Positions 44,990 through 52,452 of a stretch of 64,000 bases of DNA are shown one piece after another; position 1 is the first letter of the stretch, and every line of letters starts with the position of its first letter. Location: contig NZ_KB912942.1 in assembly GCF_000383915.1 (NCBI RefSeq), positions 2,640,561-2,704,560 on the forward strand. The letters run 5' to 3'. Both the position numbers and the translations under genes were made by a program. The stretch comes from Amycolatopsis benzoatilytica AK 16/65. Its GTDB lineage: Bacteria; Actinomycetota; Actinomycetes; Mycobacteriales; Pseudonocardiaceae. Under the pieces are notes generated by a model that did no database searches, was not told where the DNA came from, and was given only the letters and a program-made list of their open reading frames with translations.

Positions 44990-45894
44990 AGCAACGCCAC
45001 AACCGCAGCGGCGGATGCCGCGCACGGTCGGCGCTCCTCGGCGTAGAAATACGCGCCGCGCGCGAAGAGAAGCAATACGGAGTGAGGGAACTAGCCCGGC
45101 GAATCGGCGTGAACCCGGCGCAGCTCAACAGTTGGGAATCGGCCCTGCGGAGCCCCGACATGATGGACGTCGCCGGAATCCTCGGCGCTCTCGGAGTGGT
45201 CGGCGACCGGAAGCAACGCATCTTGGAGGTCGCCAGGCTGGCCGAGTCCGAAGCTGTCGTGCTAGGCCAGGCAGGCAAACCGCGTCACATTGCGGCTGCG
45301 GAGTCATGTGGCCGCATGGCGCGCAGCATTGTCGACTGGCACCCGTTCCTGATTCCGGACATCGTGCGCACTCGTGCCTATGCCGAAGCTGCGCTCCGCC
45401 TCAGCGCGTTCCCTCGCGAGGCCGTGAATGAGGACCTGCTCAACACGCGGACGCTGGCCGCCGTGGGTCACCTTCACGAAAACGCAGACGTCGCTATCTT
45501 CATCGGCGAGCGAGCGATCACGCATACCATCGGCGATCCGCTCCTCGCCTCGCAGCAACTGGAGTTCCTGCGCCTGCTGGCCGATCCCCAACGCACGCCG
45601 AACGTCACCATCAACATCGTGCCCAGCCACAACGGTGGAGCGGAGCAGGCATTTACCCGCTACTACACCCACGCAGGGCCGATCACCTACGTCTCCCACG
45701 GATTCTGCGGCTCGTTCACGCTCGACCATCAGGAACTCTACGGCGCGGTCATCGACCAGCTCGCCGCCACGGCCTGCAACCCCAGAGAGTCAGCGATCCT
45801 GATCGCCGAACACGTTCGGCGGCTTCATCGCGGGCTTCCCGCTGAGAACCGCGACGCCGATGCGTTGTCCGGCGAGGCGGAGCCAGGCACCTGA
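44986..45894 (+). CDS. XRE-DUF5753 regulator
   Basis: 302 residues. The N-terminal helix-turn-helix is VRELARRIGVNPAQLNSWESALRSP; the rest is DUF5753 (HPFLIPDIVRTRAYAEAALR, IFIGERAITHTIGDPLLASQQLEFLRLLA, VTINIVPSHNGG). Such Streptomyces-type regulators usually pair with a small DUF397-like protein downstream; here the small protein is upstream (44729) and another of 70 residues follows at 45998. Confidence 0.88.
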   Translation: MKQRHNRSGGCRARSALLGVEIRAAREEKQYGVRELARRIGVNPAQLNSWESALRSPDMMDVAGILGALGVVGDRKQRILEVARLAESEAVVLGQAGKPRHIAAAESCGRMARSIVDWHPFLIPDIVRTRAYAEAALRLSAFPREAVNEDLLNTRTLAAVGHLHENADVAIFIGERAITHTIGDPLLASQQLEFLRLLADPQRTPNVTINIVPSHNGGAEQAFTRYYTHAGPITYVSHGFCGSFTLDHQELYGAVIDQLAATACNPRESAILIAEHVRRLHRGLPAENRDADALSGEAEPGT

Positions 45895-45997
45895 GCCCAC
45901 GGACCAGCGGATCTTGCCCTGCTGCCGGAGCCAGCCGCTGACCTGCGGAAATGCGAGCGCACGGAATTGATGCGACGAATGAAAGGAACACGACGAT

Positions 45998-46210
45998 ATG
46001 GCGTCGGACAAGCCGGAAATATCGGCGGAGGAACGAGAGGCTGAACTGCGTGATGTCCTGGGAGCTGCGGCCGAGAAGCTGCGGCAGGCAGTAACCGCGC
46101 GCGAGGTGCCACCTCGAATCGGAGCATCGCTCGCGGAGTGCTTGGACGCGCTCACCGCACAATTGCCCGAACTCCGGGAATCCGGCGGCGAGCACGCGGC
46201 GGATGAGTAG
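45998..46210 (+). CDS. Small acidic helical protein (70 aa)
   Basis: 70 residues, acidic and Cys-free, starting MASDKPEISAEEREAELRDVLGAAAEKLRQAV; predicted entirely helical. The ATG follows GAAAGGA. It stands between the DUF5753 regulator and the ESX-type cargo and might be a partner of either. No family recognised. Confidence 0.55.
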   Translation: MASDKPEISAEEREAELRDVLGAAAEKLRQAVTAREVPPRIGASLAECLDALTAQLPELRESGGEHAADE

Positions 46211-46311
46211 AAGTACTCACCCGCCGCGTGAGTAGTCGTGCCTGAGTGAGAGGGTAGTGTCACCCGACTGTGCCCACAGGCGTGTATCGCCTCGTCCCGT
46301 TCCCGTATCCT

Positions 46312-46327
46312 GTGACGGAACGGTCAC
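46312..46327. promoter_or_regulatory. GTGAC-GGAACG-GTCAC palindrome before the ESX-type cargo
   Basis: Perfect 5-bp inverted arms with a 6-base spacer, 16 bases before the EspC-like start and just before its GGGGAGGG ribosome-binding site. Possible operator for the cargo operon. Confidence 0.45.
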
Positions 46328-46342
46328 GGGGAGGGATCGAGT

Positions 46343-46654
46343 ATGGGTTTCACGACGGTGCCGGATGCCTTGCGCGGGGCGCGCAGCGCGGCTGGCGAGA
46401 AGGTGGGCAGTCTGCGCGGCACGGACTACGTGGAGCCGGTCGGCCGGGTGGCGGGTGCCGTGCAAGGCGGTAGTGCGGCGGCAGCCGCAGCGCACTGTCA
46501 GGACGCCTTGTCCGCCACGTTCACCAAATGGTGCGCCGATGCGCAGCGCCTCGCCGATCACCTCGGCGTGGCCGCCGACCGGTATCAGCAGGGCGACCAC
46601 ACGGCGGCCGGGGTGTTCCCATCCGCCGCGCCGACGATGCACGGGCCGCGCTGA
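46343..46654 (+). CDS. EspC/WXG100-like type VII secretion substrate (103 aa)
   Basis: 103 residues. The helical hairpin contains FTKWCADAQRLADHLGVAADRYQQGDHTAAG; YQQGD fits the general type VII export signal YxxxD/E at the end of helix 2, as in EspC-like (DUF2580) and WXG100 proteins. The stop overlaps the start of the WSG-containing DUF1023 gene, so the two probably form the usual heterodimer in which only one partner carries the signal. No ESX secretion apparatus is in the window; a host system would be needed. Confidence 0.75.
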   Translation: MGFTTVPDALRGARSAAGEKVGSLRGTDYVEPVGRVAGAVQGGSAAAAAAHCQDALSATFTKWCADAQRLADHLGVAADRYQQGDHTAAGVFPSAAPTMHGPR

Positions 46655-48372
46655 TGGTGTCGCTAGCCGATGTCCGTGCCTGGAATCCCGGCACGCTGGA
46701 CGAGATCTGCTCACTCTTGCAGGCCCGGGCACAGGTCCTCGTCCACGACGGGGACGACTACGGCAAGGTCCTGCCCGTCGAGGGCTGGAGCGGGCCAGCG
46801 GCCGACAACGCGGCCGAACAGCACCGGGCGTTGATGCGGCAACTGGACACGATCGCCGCCGGAGCCACCGCGATGGGCAAGGCCATCGGGCAAGCGTCCG
46901 ACGCCATCACCGGTGTCCAACACGCGCTGGCCAACGCCGACGAACTGGCCCGGAAATACGGATTCCAGATCACCGATGCGGGCGGCATCACCGACACGTA
47001 TGCGGGCAAGCAACCGCCGCCGGAGATGCACCCCGAAGACCGGGAACGTACCCACACGCAATTGGTCGACGAGGTCGCGCAGATCCTGCGCACAGCGAAC
47101 GACATCGATGCCGATCTCGCGTCAGTGCTGGACCGCGCGGCGGCGGGCCAGTTCGGCACCGGTGACGAATCCACCGTCGCCGCAGCAGCCGCAGACGGGG
47201 TCAAAGACCCTGGCCTCACGCTGCCGGAACCGCCGCCGAACGCGACCGCGTCGCAGAACGCCGCCTGGTGGGCCACCCTCTCTGAGGCGGGGCGGAACAT
47301 CCTGTTGCGAGATCATCCCGATTGGCTGGGAAACCGTGACGGCCTGCCCGGCGATGTCCGCTCGAAGGCGAACATCGCCCGGATCCCCGGCGAGCGGGCC
47401 GACCTTCAACGTCAGCTTGACGAGGCAAAGAAGAACCTCGAACTCGTCAAGGACCAGTCCTACCGGCCTCCTAACATGCTGCCCGACGCACTAGCCGACG
47501 TCCGTAAAATCGAGGCGAAGCTCGCGTCCCTGAACACGATCGAAACTACGCTCGCAAAGGGCGACCGGCAGCTACTTACCCTGGACGCATCAGGAGACAG
47601 GCTAAAAGCCGCGATAGCAGTCGGCAATATCGACACAGCGAAGCACGTCGCTGTCTTCACGCCGGGCTTTACTTCCACAGTGGACCACAGCATGGCTGGC
47701 TATGACACCGATATGGAGAATCTCCAGAAGCACACACAGTTGATTTCGTCTCGGTACGGTGACGGCGCTCAGGTCGCCACTGTCGCATGGCTGGGCTATG
47801 AGGCTCCACAGAACGACGATGTGATCAACGGCAACCTATCGGTGGGATCTGACCATCTTGCGCAGATTGGCGCAAAGAAGCTCGACGGCTTCCTCAACGG
47901 GATCGGTGCATCCCATGAAGTGCAGAACCAGCCGTTGCACCTGACCGCGCTCGGCCACTCCTACGGAAGCCTCACCACCGGCATCGCACTGCAACAATCG
48001 ACGCCCGTGAACGACGCGGTCGTTTTCGGCTCCCCGGGGCTTGATGCCCAGCAACGCGGCGACCTCCAAGTGCCGCAGGGTCATCTGTTCTCCGCTGGGG
48101 CCGATCAGGACTCGGTGCCGAAACTTGACGTCGCCAACCACTTCGGGGTTTCCCCCTACGACATGCCCGGCATCGACCGCATGAGCACCGGCGATGCAGT
48201 CACCGTGGACGGCACACCTGTGCACGCGACCCACACCCACGGCCAGTACCTCGACGACGGCTCGACATCGCAGTACAACATGGCCGCGATTACGGCAGGT
48301 CGTCCTGACCTTCGTGTCAACTACGTCGCGCCTCCACCGCCGCCTCCGCCCCACATGCCCACCCATCGATGA
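46654..48372 (+). CDS. DUF1023 alpha/beta hydrolase with N-terminal WXG domain
   Basis: 572 residues from an ATG at 46654. The N-terminal about 100 residues form a WXG-type helical hairpin (VEGWSGPAADNAAEQHRALMRQL). The C-terminal half is a DUF1023 alpha/beta hydrolase: VFTPGFTSTVDHSMAGYDTDMENL, nucleophile elbow GHSYGSLTTG, acidic GSPGLDA and a late histidine (HTHGQYLDD). The end is proline-rich. Such WXG-hydrolase proteins are predicted type VII effectors, with substrate unknown. It follows the EspC-like gene directly and precedes a lipoprotein gene by 19 bases. Confidence 0.85.
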   Translation: MVSLADVRAWNPGTLDEICSLLQARAQVLVHDGDDYGKVLPVEGWSGPAADNAAEQHRALMRQLDTIAAGATAMGKAIGQASDAITGVQHALANADELARKYGFQITDAGGITDTYAGKQPPPEMHPEDRERTHTQLVDEVAQILRTANDIDADLASVLDRAAAGQFGTGDESTVAAAAADGVKDPGLTLPEPPPNATASQNAAWWATLSEAGRNILLRDHPDWLGNRDGLPGDVRSKANIARIPGERADLQRQLDEAKKNLELVKDQSYRPPNMLPDALADVRKIEAKLASLNTIETTLAKGDRQLLTLDASGDRLKAAIAVGNIDTAKHVAVFTPGFTSTVDHSMAGYDTDMENLQKHTQLISSRYGDGAQVATVAWLGYEAPQNDDVINGNLSVGSDHLAQIGAKKLDGFLNGIGASHEVQNQPLHLTALGHSYGSLTTGIALQQSTPVNDAVVFGSPGLDAQQRGDLQVPQGHLFSAGADQDSVPKLDVANHFGVSPYDMPGIDRMSTGDAVTVDGTPVHATHTHGQYLDDGSTSQYNMAAITAGRPDLRVNYVAPPPPPPPHMPTHR

Positions 48373-48391
48373 CAAAGGCCACGTCGATCAC

Positions 48392-48988
48392 ATGAAAAAC
48401 CACCTCATTCGCGGACTGGCCAGCGGAATCGTCGTTCTCGCGCTGGCCAGCTGCACTAACCCGGGCACGCAGGAGCCAACTATGAACTCGGACGAGAAGA
48501 CTGCGGCTCAGCAGTTCAGCCAACTCATGCAACGTCCGGATATCAACCAGGTGGCAGCGCGCTACGACGAGATGTTTCAGAAAGTTCGGGAACAACTGGC
48601 GGCCAAATTCCCGGCACTCCACTGGAAGCAGACAGATCAGCCTGGCCGGGCTGGCTGCAGCCAAGAATTCGCGGCAATCGATGTCTCTGGACGCGCCGAC
48701 GCCGAGACGCACAGCTTTCCCATCTGGACAGCTCCAGGAAATCTGCCCGATGCGGAATGGCAGCAAGCCGCGGCCGACGTTCGTGAAATCGCTCGAAACT
48801 ACGGCTTCGACGCCGGACAAGTCACCGTACAACGACCTAACGATAACGAGATTGTTTTTCGTGACCAGTACCGAGCTGAGCTTAACTTCGGCTCCGCCAT
48901 CAACACGACGCTACTGGTTCGCACCGGGTGTCATCTGACGGCAGAAGCCAAGAAGCGGGGCAGCCTCGCACCCATCCCTTCGTATTGA
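48392..48988 (+). CDS. LppA-like lipoprotein
   Basis: 198 residues. A lipoprotein signal with lipobox LASC (lipidated Cys at about 21) is followed by a domain resembling the LppA lipoproteins of mycobacteria and Pseudonocardiaceae: LMQRPDINQVAARYDEMFQKVREQLAAKFP, CSQEFAAIDVSGRADAETHSFPIW, and a terminal LLVRTGCHLTAEAKKRG. LppA genes often follow WXG-DUF1023 genes, so it may act as an immunity or anchoring protein for the exported hydrolase; this is inference. Confidence 0.8.
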   Translation: MKNHLIRGLASGIVVLALASCTNPGTQEPTMNSDEKTAAQQFSQLMQRPDINQVAARYDEMFQKVREQLAAKFPALHWKQTDQPGRAGCSQEFAAIDVSGRADAETHSFPIWTAPGNLPDAEWQQAAADVREIARNYGFDAGQVTVQRPNDNEIVFRDQYRAELNFGSAINTTLLVRTGCHLTAEAKKRGSLAPIPSY

Positions 48989-49194
48989 GATCCGCGTAAT
49001 CCTGCCACCCAGTACGGCCGAGCGGAGCGAACAGCGGGCTAAGTTCGGGAGCGAGCGCGTGATTTGGGTCAGTGCAGGCTCCGCCCGGGTGTCTCCGGCC
49101 AGAACCGAGATGTAGGCGCTCACCCCATCGTTCTCGCCAGTCGAGCGGTACCACTGTGCTGCACATGAGCATCTGTGCAGGTGGAAGGGTAGGT
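48989..49194. other. Non-coding right end of the element
   Basis: 206 bases between the lipoprotein gene and the LysR remainder. No gene was seen. In the excised circle this region lies directly upstream of the integrase, so it should carry the integrase promoter; in the integrated state it would serve the LysR remainder. Confidence 0.5.
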
Positions 49195-50070
49195 GTGGAG
49201 TGCACTAGAAGACTCATGGTTGTCGCCGAAGAACTGCATTTCACTCAGGCTGCGGAGCGGCTGCACGTCGCTCAGCCCGCGCTGTCCAAGGCGATCCGCC
49301 GATTGGAGAGCGAGCTGGGCTTTCCGTTGTTCGCGCGAAGCCGGCATTCAGTGGCGCTGACGTCGGCCGGACTGGCGCTGCTGCCCGGGGCGCGCGCGGT
49401 GCTCGCCGAACTCGACGCGGCGGTGCGGGTGGCCCAGACCGCGCATCGCAGCGCCGCGCACGTGCTGCGCGTCGGGTATCACTCCAGCGTCGGGTCCGAC
49501 CTGCTCGGGCCGATCATCGACGAGTTCCGCCGGCTGCGGCCCGGCTGGCAGGTGGAGCTGCGTGCCGGGGACTGGTCCGATCCGGCCGGCGCGGTGCTGG
49601 CCGGACGCAGCGATCTGGTGCTGCTGCGTCCGCCGGTGCCCGGGCAGGAGGACCTCGACCTGGCGGTTCTGCGCAGCGACGACCGGTGGGTCGCGTTGCC
49701 CGCCGGGCACCGCCTCGCCGACCGGGAGGTCGTGCGTCTGGCCGAGCTGGCCGGCGAACCGTTCGTGGCTATGCCTGCCGAATCAGGTCCGTTCCGGGAT
49801 TTCTGGCTGGCTCGCGACCGGTTCGCCGAACCGCCGGTAATCGGTGCCGAGGTGAACAACACCGACGACTGGCTGGAGGCGATCGCCACCGGACGCGGCG
49901 TCGCGCTGCTGTCGGAGACCAGCGTCCGGATCCACCGCCGCCCCGGGCTGGTCTACCGGCCGGTGCCGGGCGCGGGCCGCAGCGAGCTGGTGGTGGCGTG
50001 GCGGTCCGGCAGCACGGACCCGGTGCTGCGCGATTTCGTGCGTGCGGCAACGGAAATCTCCGGCGGCTGA
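49195..50070 (+). CDS. LysR-family regulator, N-terminus replaced by element sequence
   Basis: The host gene from codon 15 on is intact (VAEELHFTQAAERLHVAQPALSKAIRRLESELGFPLFARS, then the substrate domain). The element end provides GGAAGGG (49183-49189), a GTG at 49195 and VECTRRLMV in frame, giving 291 residues; an ATG at 49216 is an alternative. The uninterrupted gene would encode 296 residues starting VLDVSSRLLRYFVTV. Helix 1 of the winged helix is therefore partly rebuilt. Its natural partner is the divergent MFS gene at 32372-33574, now 15.5 kb away. Activity is uncertain. Confidence 0.8.
   Translation: MECTRRLMVVAEELHFTQAAERLHVAQPALSKAIRRLESELGFPLFARSRHSVALTSAGLALLPGARAVLAELDAAVRVAQTAHRSAAHVLRVGYHSSVGSDLLGPIIDEFRRLRPGWQVELRAGDWSDPAGAVLAGRSDLVLLRPPVPGQEDLDLAVLRSDDRWVALPAGHRLADREVVRLAELAGEPFVAMPAESGPFRDFWLARDRFAEPPVIGAEVNNTDDWLEAIATGRGVALLSETSVRIHRRPGLVYRPVPGAGRSELVVAWRSGSTDPVLRDFVRAATEISGG
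49200..49235. repeat. attR, right attachment site
   Basis: Element arm GTGCACTAGAA (49200-49210), ten bases, then TGT with the likely GT crossover at 49222-49223, then host LysR sequence CGCCGAAGAACTG. The arm is the exact inverse complement of the attL arm at 33711-33721. Confidence 0.85.
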
Positions 50071-50172
50071 GCGCGTGCGGGGCTCGCCCGCGCGCCGGTG
50101 TTTGCCGGTAGTTTCGGCCAGGCACACGTTCGTTCTTCAGGCCGCCCCGGCGCGGCCGGACGGGAGCTCGGC

Positions 50173-50715
50173 TTGAGGACCGCATTGATCGTCGGCGACC
50201 TGCAGCGCGGCATCACCGGCAGCTACCCGTTCGCGAAACAGGCCGCCGGGCCGGTCGCCGACCTGCTGCCGCGGGCTCGCGCGGCCGGCGTGCTGGTGGT
50301 GTTCGTGCACTTCGCGTTCCGCGGCAACGGGGCCGATCTGGTGCCGGGCAGCGAGTTGTACCGGTCGTTCTTCGACGCGGGCGAAGCCTTCCACGAGGGC
50401 TCCCCCGGCACCGAGATCGACCTTCCGGCGGCCGAGGAGGACGTCGTGGTGCTCAAGCGCCGCGCCAGCGCGTTCGCCGGCACCGACCTCGACCTCGTGC
50501 TCCGCGCCCGCGGCGTCGACACGGTCGCGATCGCCGGGGTGGCGACCAGCGCGATGGTCGCGGCAACCGCCTACGACGCTTCCGACCGCGGCTACCACGT
50601 CACCGTCCTCCGCGACGGGTGCGGCGACGACGATCAGTCGGTGCACGACTTCTTCGTGGACACGGTCTTCCCGCGCCGGGGCTTCCGAGTCGTCCCCTGC
50701 GCCGGACTGGCCTGA
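50173..50715 (+). CDS. Isochorismatase-family cysteine hydrolase
   Basis: 180 residues. A TTG at 50173, six bases after GGGAG, gives the standard start RTALIVGDLQRGI; longer starts are less likely. The isochorismatase/nicotinamidase triad is visible as Asp near residue 9 (VGDLQ), Lys in VLKRRASAF and Cys replaced: at the usual GVxTxxCV position the sequence reads GVATSAMVAATAYDA, with Met in place of the catalytic Cys. A cis-peptide VATS is kept. The protein may therefore be non-catalytic or use another chemistry. Confidence 0.82.
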   Translation: MRTALIVGDLQRGITGSYPFAKQAAGPVADLLPRARAAGVLVVFVHFAFRGNGADLVPGSELYRSFFDAGEAFHEGSPGTEIDLPAAEEDVVVLKRRASAFAGTDLDLVLRARGVDTVAIAGVATSAMVAATAYDASDRGYHVTVLRDGCGDDDQSVHDFFVDTVFPRRGFRVVPCAGLA

Positions 50716-50723
50716 CCGGCGGG

Positions 50724-51359
50724 TCAGGCCGCGTCCCGCGACAGCGCCAGCTTTTCGTCGAAATCCTCGGCCCAGAAAGACAATTCCAGCGTCTTCAAGC
50801 TGGCCCAGTGTGCGAACATCCGGTGCTGCACGATCATCGTCGGGCACAGGACGCCGAACAGCACCGCGCTGCCCGCCGCGAACCACGGCTTCGTCCCGGC
50901 GAACAGCTCGACCACGGCGGCCACGAATCCGAGCGCCATCGCCGGGCTGGCGCTCCGCAGCATCAGCCCGGTGCTGCGGGTGCGCGTCACCTCGGTGGCC
51001 GCGTCCGGTTCGTGCATCTGCAACGCCGCGAACAGCAGGAACGAGTCCGCTTCGACGAACGCCCGCCCACGCGCCGCCGGGTTGCGGCGGAGAAATTCGG
51101 CCCGGACGTCGCGGGTGCGGCGGCGCGGCAGCCACCTGCTGAACCGGGCGCCGAGCGGATAGGCGAGGTAGCCCAGCAGGTAGCTCGCCACCACGACTCC
51201 GGCGACCACCAGCACCGCCGGGCCGCGGGTGAGGGAGGCCAGGTCCAGCCAGTGCAGCCGGCCCGCGACGTAGGCCAGCAGCGCCAGGTACAACGCGCCC
51301 GGGATGGCGTAGGTGAACACTTCGAAGAGTCCGACGGCGAAAGTCACCCGCCGATCCAA
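50724..51359 (-). CDS. Integral membrane protein, unknown
   Basis: 211 residues with four to five hydrophobic segments (about 5-30, 46-68, 130-150, 156-175). A basic loop RWLPRRRTRDVRAEFLRRNPAARGRAF separates the two halves. No recognised domain. It is convergent with the isochorismatase gene (8 bases between stops) and follows upstream of the GH25 gene on the same strand. Confidence 0.65.
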   Translation of the reverse strand: MDRRVTFAVGLFEVFTYAIPGALYLALLAYVAGRLHWLDLASLTRGPAVLVVAGVVVASYLLGYLAYPLGARFSRWLPRRRTRDVRAEFLRRNPAARGRAFVEADSFLLFAALQMHEPDAATEVTRTRSTGLMLRSASPAMALGFVAAVVELFAGTKPWFAAGSAVLFGVLCPTMIVQHRMFAHWASLKTLELSFWAEDFDEKLALSRDAA

Positions 51360-51384
51360 CTAGGTCCCGGACCGCCGGACAAGG

Positions 51385-52221
51385 TCAGCCGCGGGCCAGC
51401 GCCTGCACCCGGTTCATCGGGCCGTTGTAGTAGTTCTGGTCGCCCGGCAGCGTGCCGCCGCGGGCGAACTGCCAGATGCTCTGCTTGTCCCAGCCCGCCG
51501 GGAGTTCCCCGATCTGGGCGGCGTACCGGGCGAGCCACAGCGGGTTCGTGTCGCCGAACCGGTCGGTGTTGCCGGTGCAGAGCTTCCACCAGGACGTCGA
51601 GGTGTAGATGACCGCGCTGCGGCGCTGGGTGGCCAGGTAGCGGCGGGCGAAGTCGGCGATCCAGGCGGTCATGTCGGCCTGGCTCTTGCCGTAACAGGCG
51701 TCGCCGTACGGGTTGTACTCGATGTCGAGCGCGCCGGGCAGCGTCATCCCGTCGCGGCGCCATCCGCCGCCGTGCGCGATGAAGTAATCGGCTTGCTGCG
51801 CGCCGCCCGAGACGTCCGGGCGGGCAAAGTGGTAGGCACCGCGGATGATGCCGGCGTTGTGCGCGCCGTCGTACTGCTGGGAGTACTGCGGGCTGACGAA
51901 ACCGGTTCCCTCGGTCGCTTTCACGTAGGTGAACTGCGCGCCGGCGTCGCGGGCCTGCCCCCAGTCGATCGGACCTTGGTGGCCGCTGACGTCGTGGCCG
52001 AGCGTCTGTGCGACGTCCGGGTCGAACCTCGGCGTGCCCTGTGCGCCTTCGTGCAGGTAGATCTGCGAGCCGGCGACAGTATCGGCGGCCTTCGAGTAGT
52101 CGGCCGCCGAAGCCGGGCCCGCGATCGCGAGGCCGCAGATGAACGCCAATGCCGACACGGTCGCGGCCAACCCGAGCCGGCGGCGCGCCGCCCGGGATTT
52201 TTCCGGTGCTGTCCGGGTCAT
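51385..52221 (-). CDS. Secreted GH25 muramidase (lysozyme)
   Basis: 278 residues with a long signal peptide (RRRLGLAATVSALAFICGLAIAGPASA). The GH25 domain shows GHDVSGHQGPIDW at its start, YVKATEGTGFVSPQYSQQYDGAHNAGIIRGAYHF, and the catalytic acid pair in LDIEYNP. Such enzymes cleave the beta-1,4 bond between MurNAc and GlcNAc of peptidoglycan. The gene is divergent from the secreted beta-helix gene over 231 bases. Confidence 0.93.
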   Translation of the reverse strand: MTRTAPEKSRAARRRLGLAATVSALAFICGLAIAGPASAADYSKAADTVAGSQIYLHEGAQGTPRFDPDVAQTLGHDVSGHQGPIDWGQARDAGAQFTYVKATEGTGFVSPQYSQQYDGAHNAGIIRGAYHFARPDVSGGAQQADYFIAHGGGWRRDGMTLPGALDIEYNPYGDACYGKSQADMTAWIADFARRYLATQRRSAVIYTSTSWWKLCTGNTDRFGDTNPLWLARYAAQIGELPAGWDKQSIWQFARGGTLPGDQNYYNGPMNRVQALARG

Positions 52222-52363
52222 CGCGTCGCTCCGATCTCCGCGGCGGCAGGTCCACCGTCATCGTGCGGGACGAATCGGCGGGCGGCGCGGCGCGTCACCC
52301 GGACGTGAACGAGTTTCCGGTAGCCGGAATTCCGGCCGGTGGTCCAGACAACTGTGACCGACT

Positions 52364-52379
52364 TGTGACCCGCGTCACG
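52364..52379. promoter_or_regulatory. CRP/GlxR-type site TGTGA-CCCGCG-TCACG
   Basis: Fits the TGTGA-N6-TCACA consensus with one mismatch. It lies 74 bases upstream of the beta-helix gene and 143 bases upstream of the GH25 gene. A second palindrome, CCGGAATTCCGG, is at 52324-52335. Confidence 0.45.
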
Positions 52380-52452
52380 GACCGGGGGATCTAATTTGTT
52401 GTGACCAACCACAAACTGGTGGGTAAATCCCCTACCCCGGAGGTGTCCTCAC

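Larger units (their letters stand above)
33698..49223. mobile_element. Serine-integrase integrative (probably conjugative) element, about 15.5 kb
   Basis: The ends are defined by the split LysR gene and by matching attachment halves. Genes inside: large serine integrase at the left edge, a six-gene minus-strand transfer operon with an FtsK/TraB-type DNA translocase, DUF2637 and other membrane proteins, WhiB-like and excisionase-like proteins, then XRE and XRE-TPR regulators, a Nudix hydrolase, a DUF5753 regulator and ESX-type cargo. This resembles actinomycete integrative and conjugative elements (pSAM2-like), which move double-stranded DNA with one FtsK-like protein. No RepSA or primase-like replication protein was recognised, so it may replicate with host functions or only as a chromosome segment. 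Confidence 0.9.

Noticed and set aside
46214..46234. TACTCAC...GTGAGTA hairpin as a terminator after the 70-residue gene
   Set aside because: Only a 7-bp stem with a 7-base GC loop and no T-run; support is too weak.
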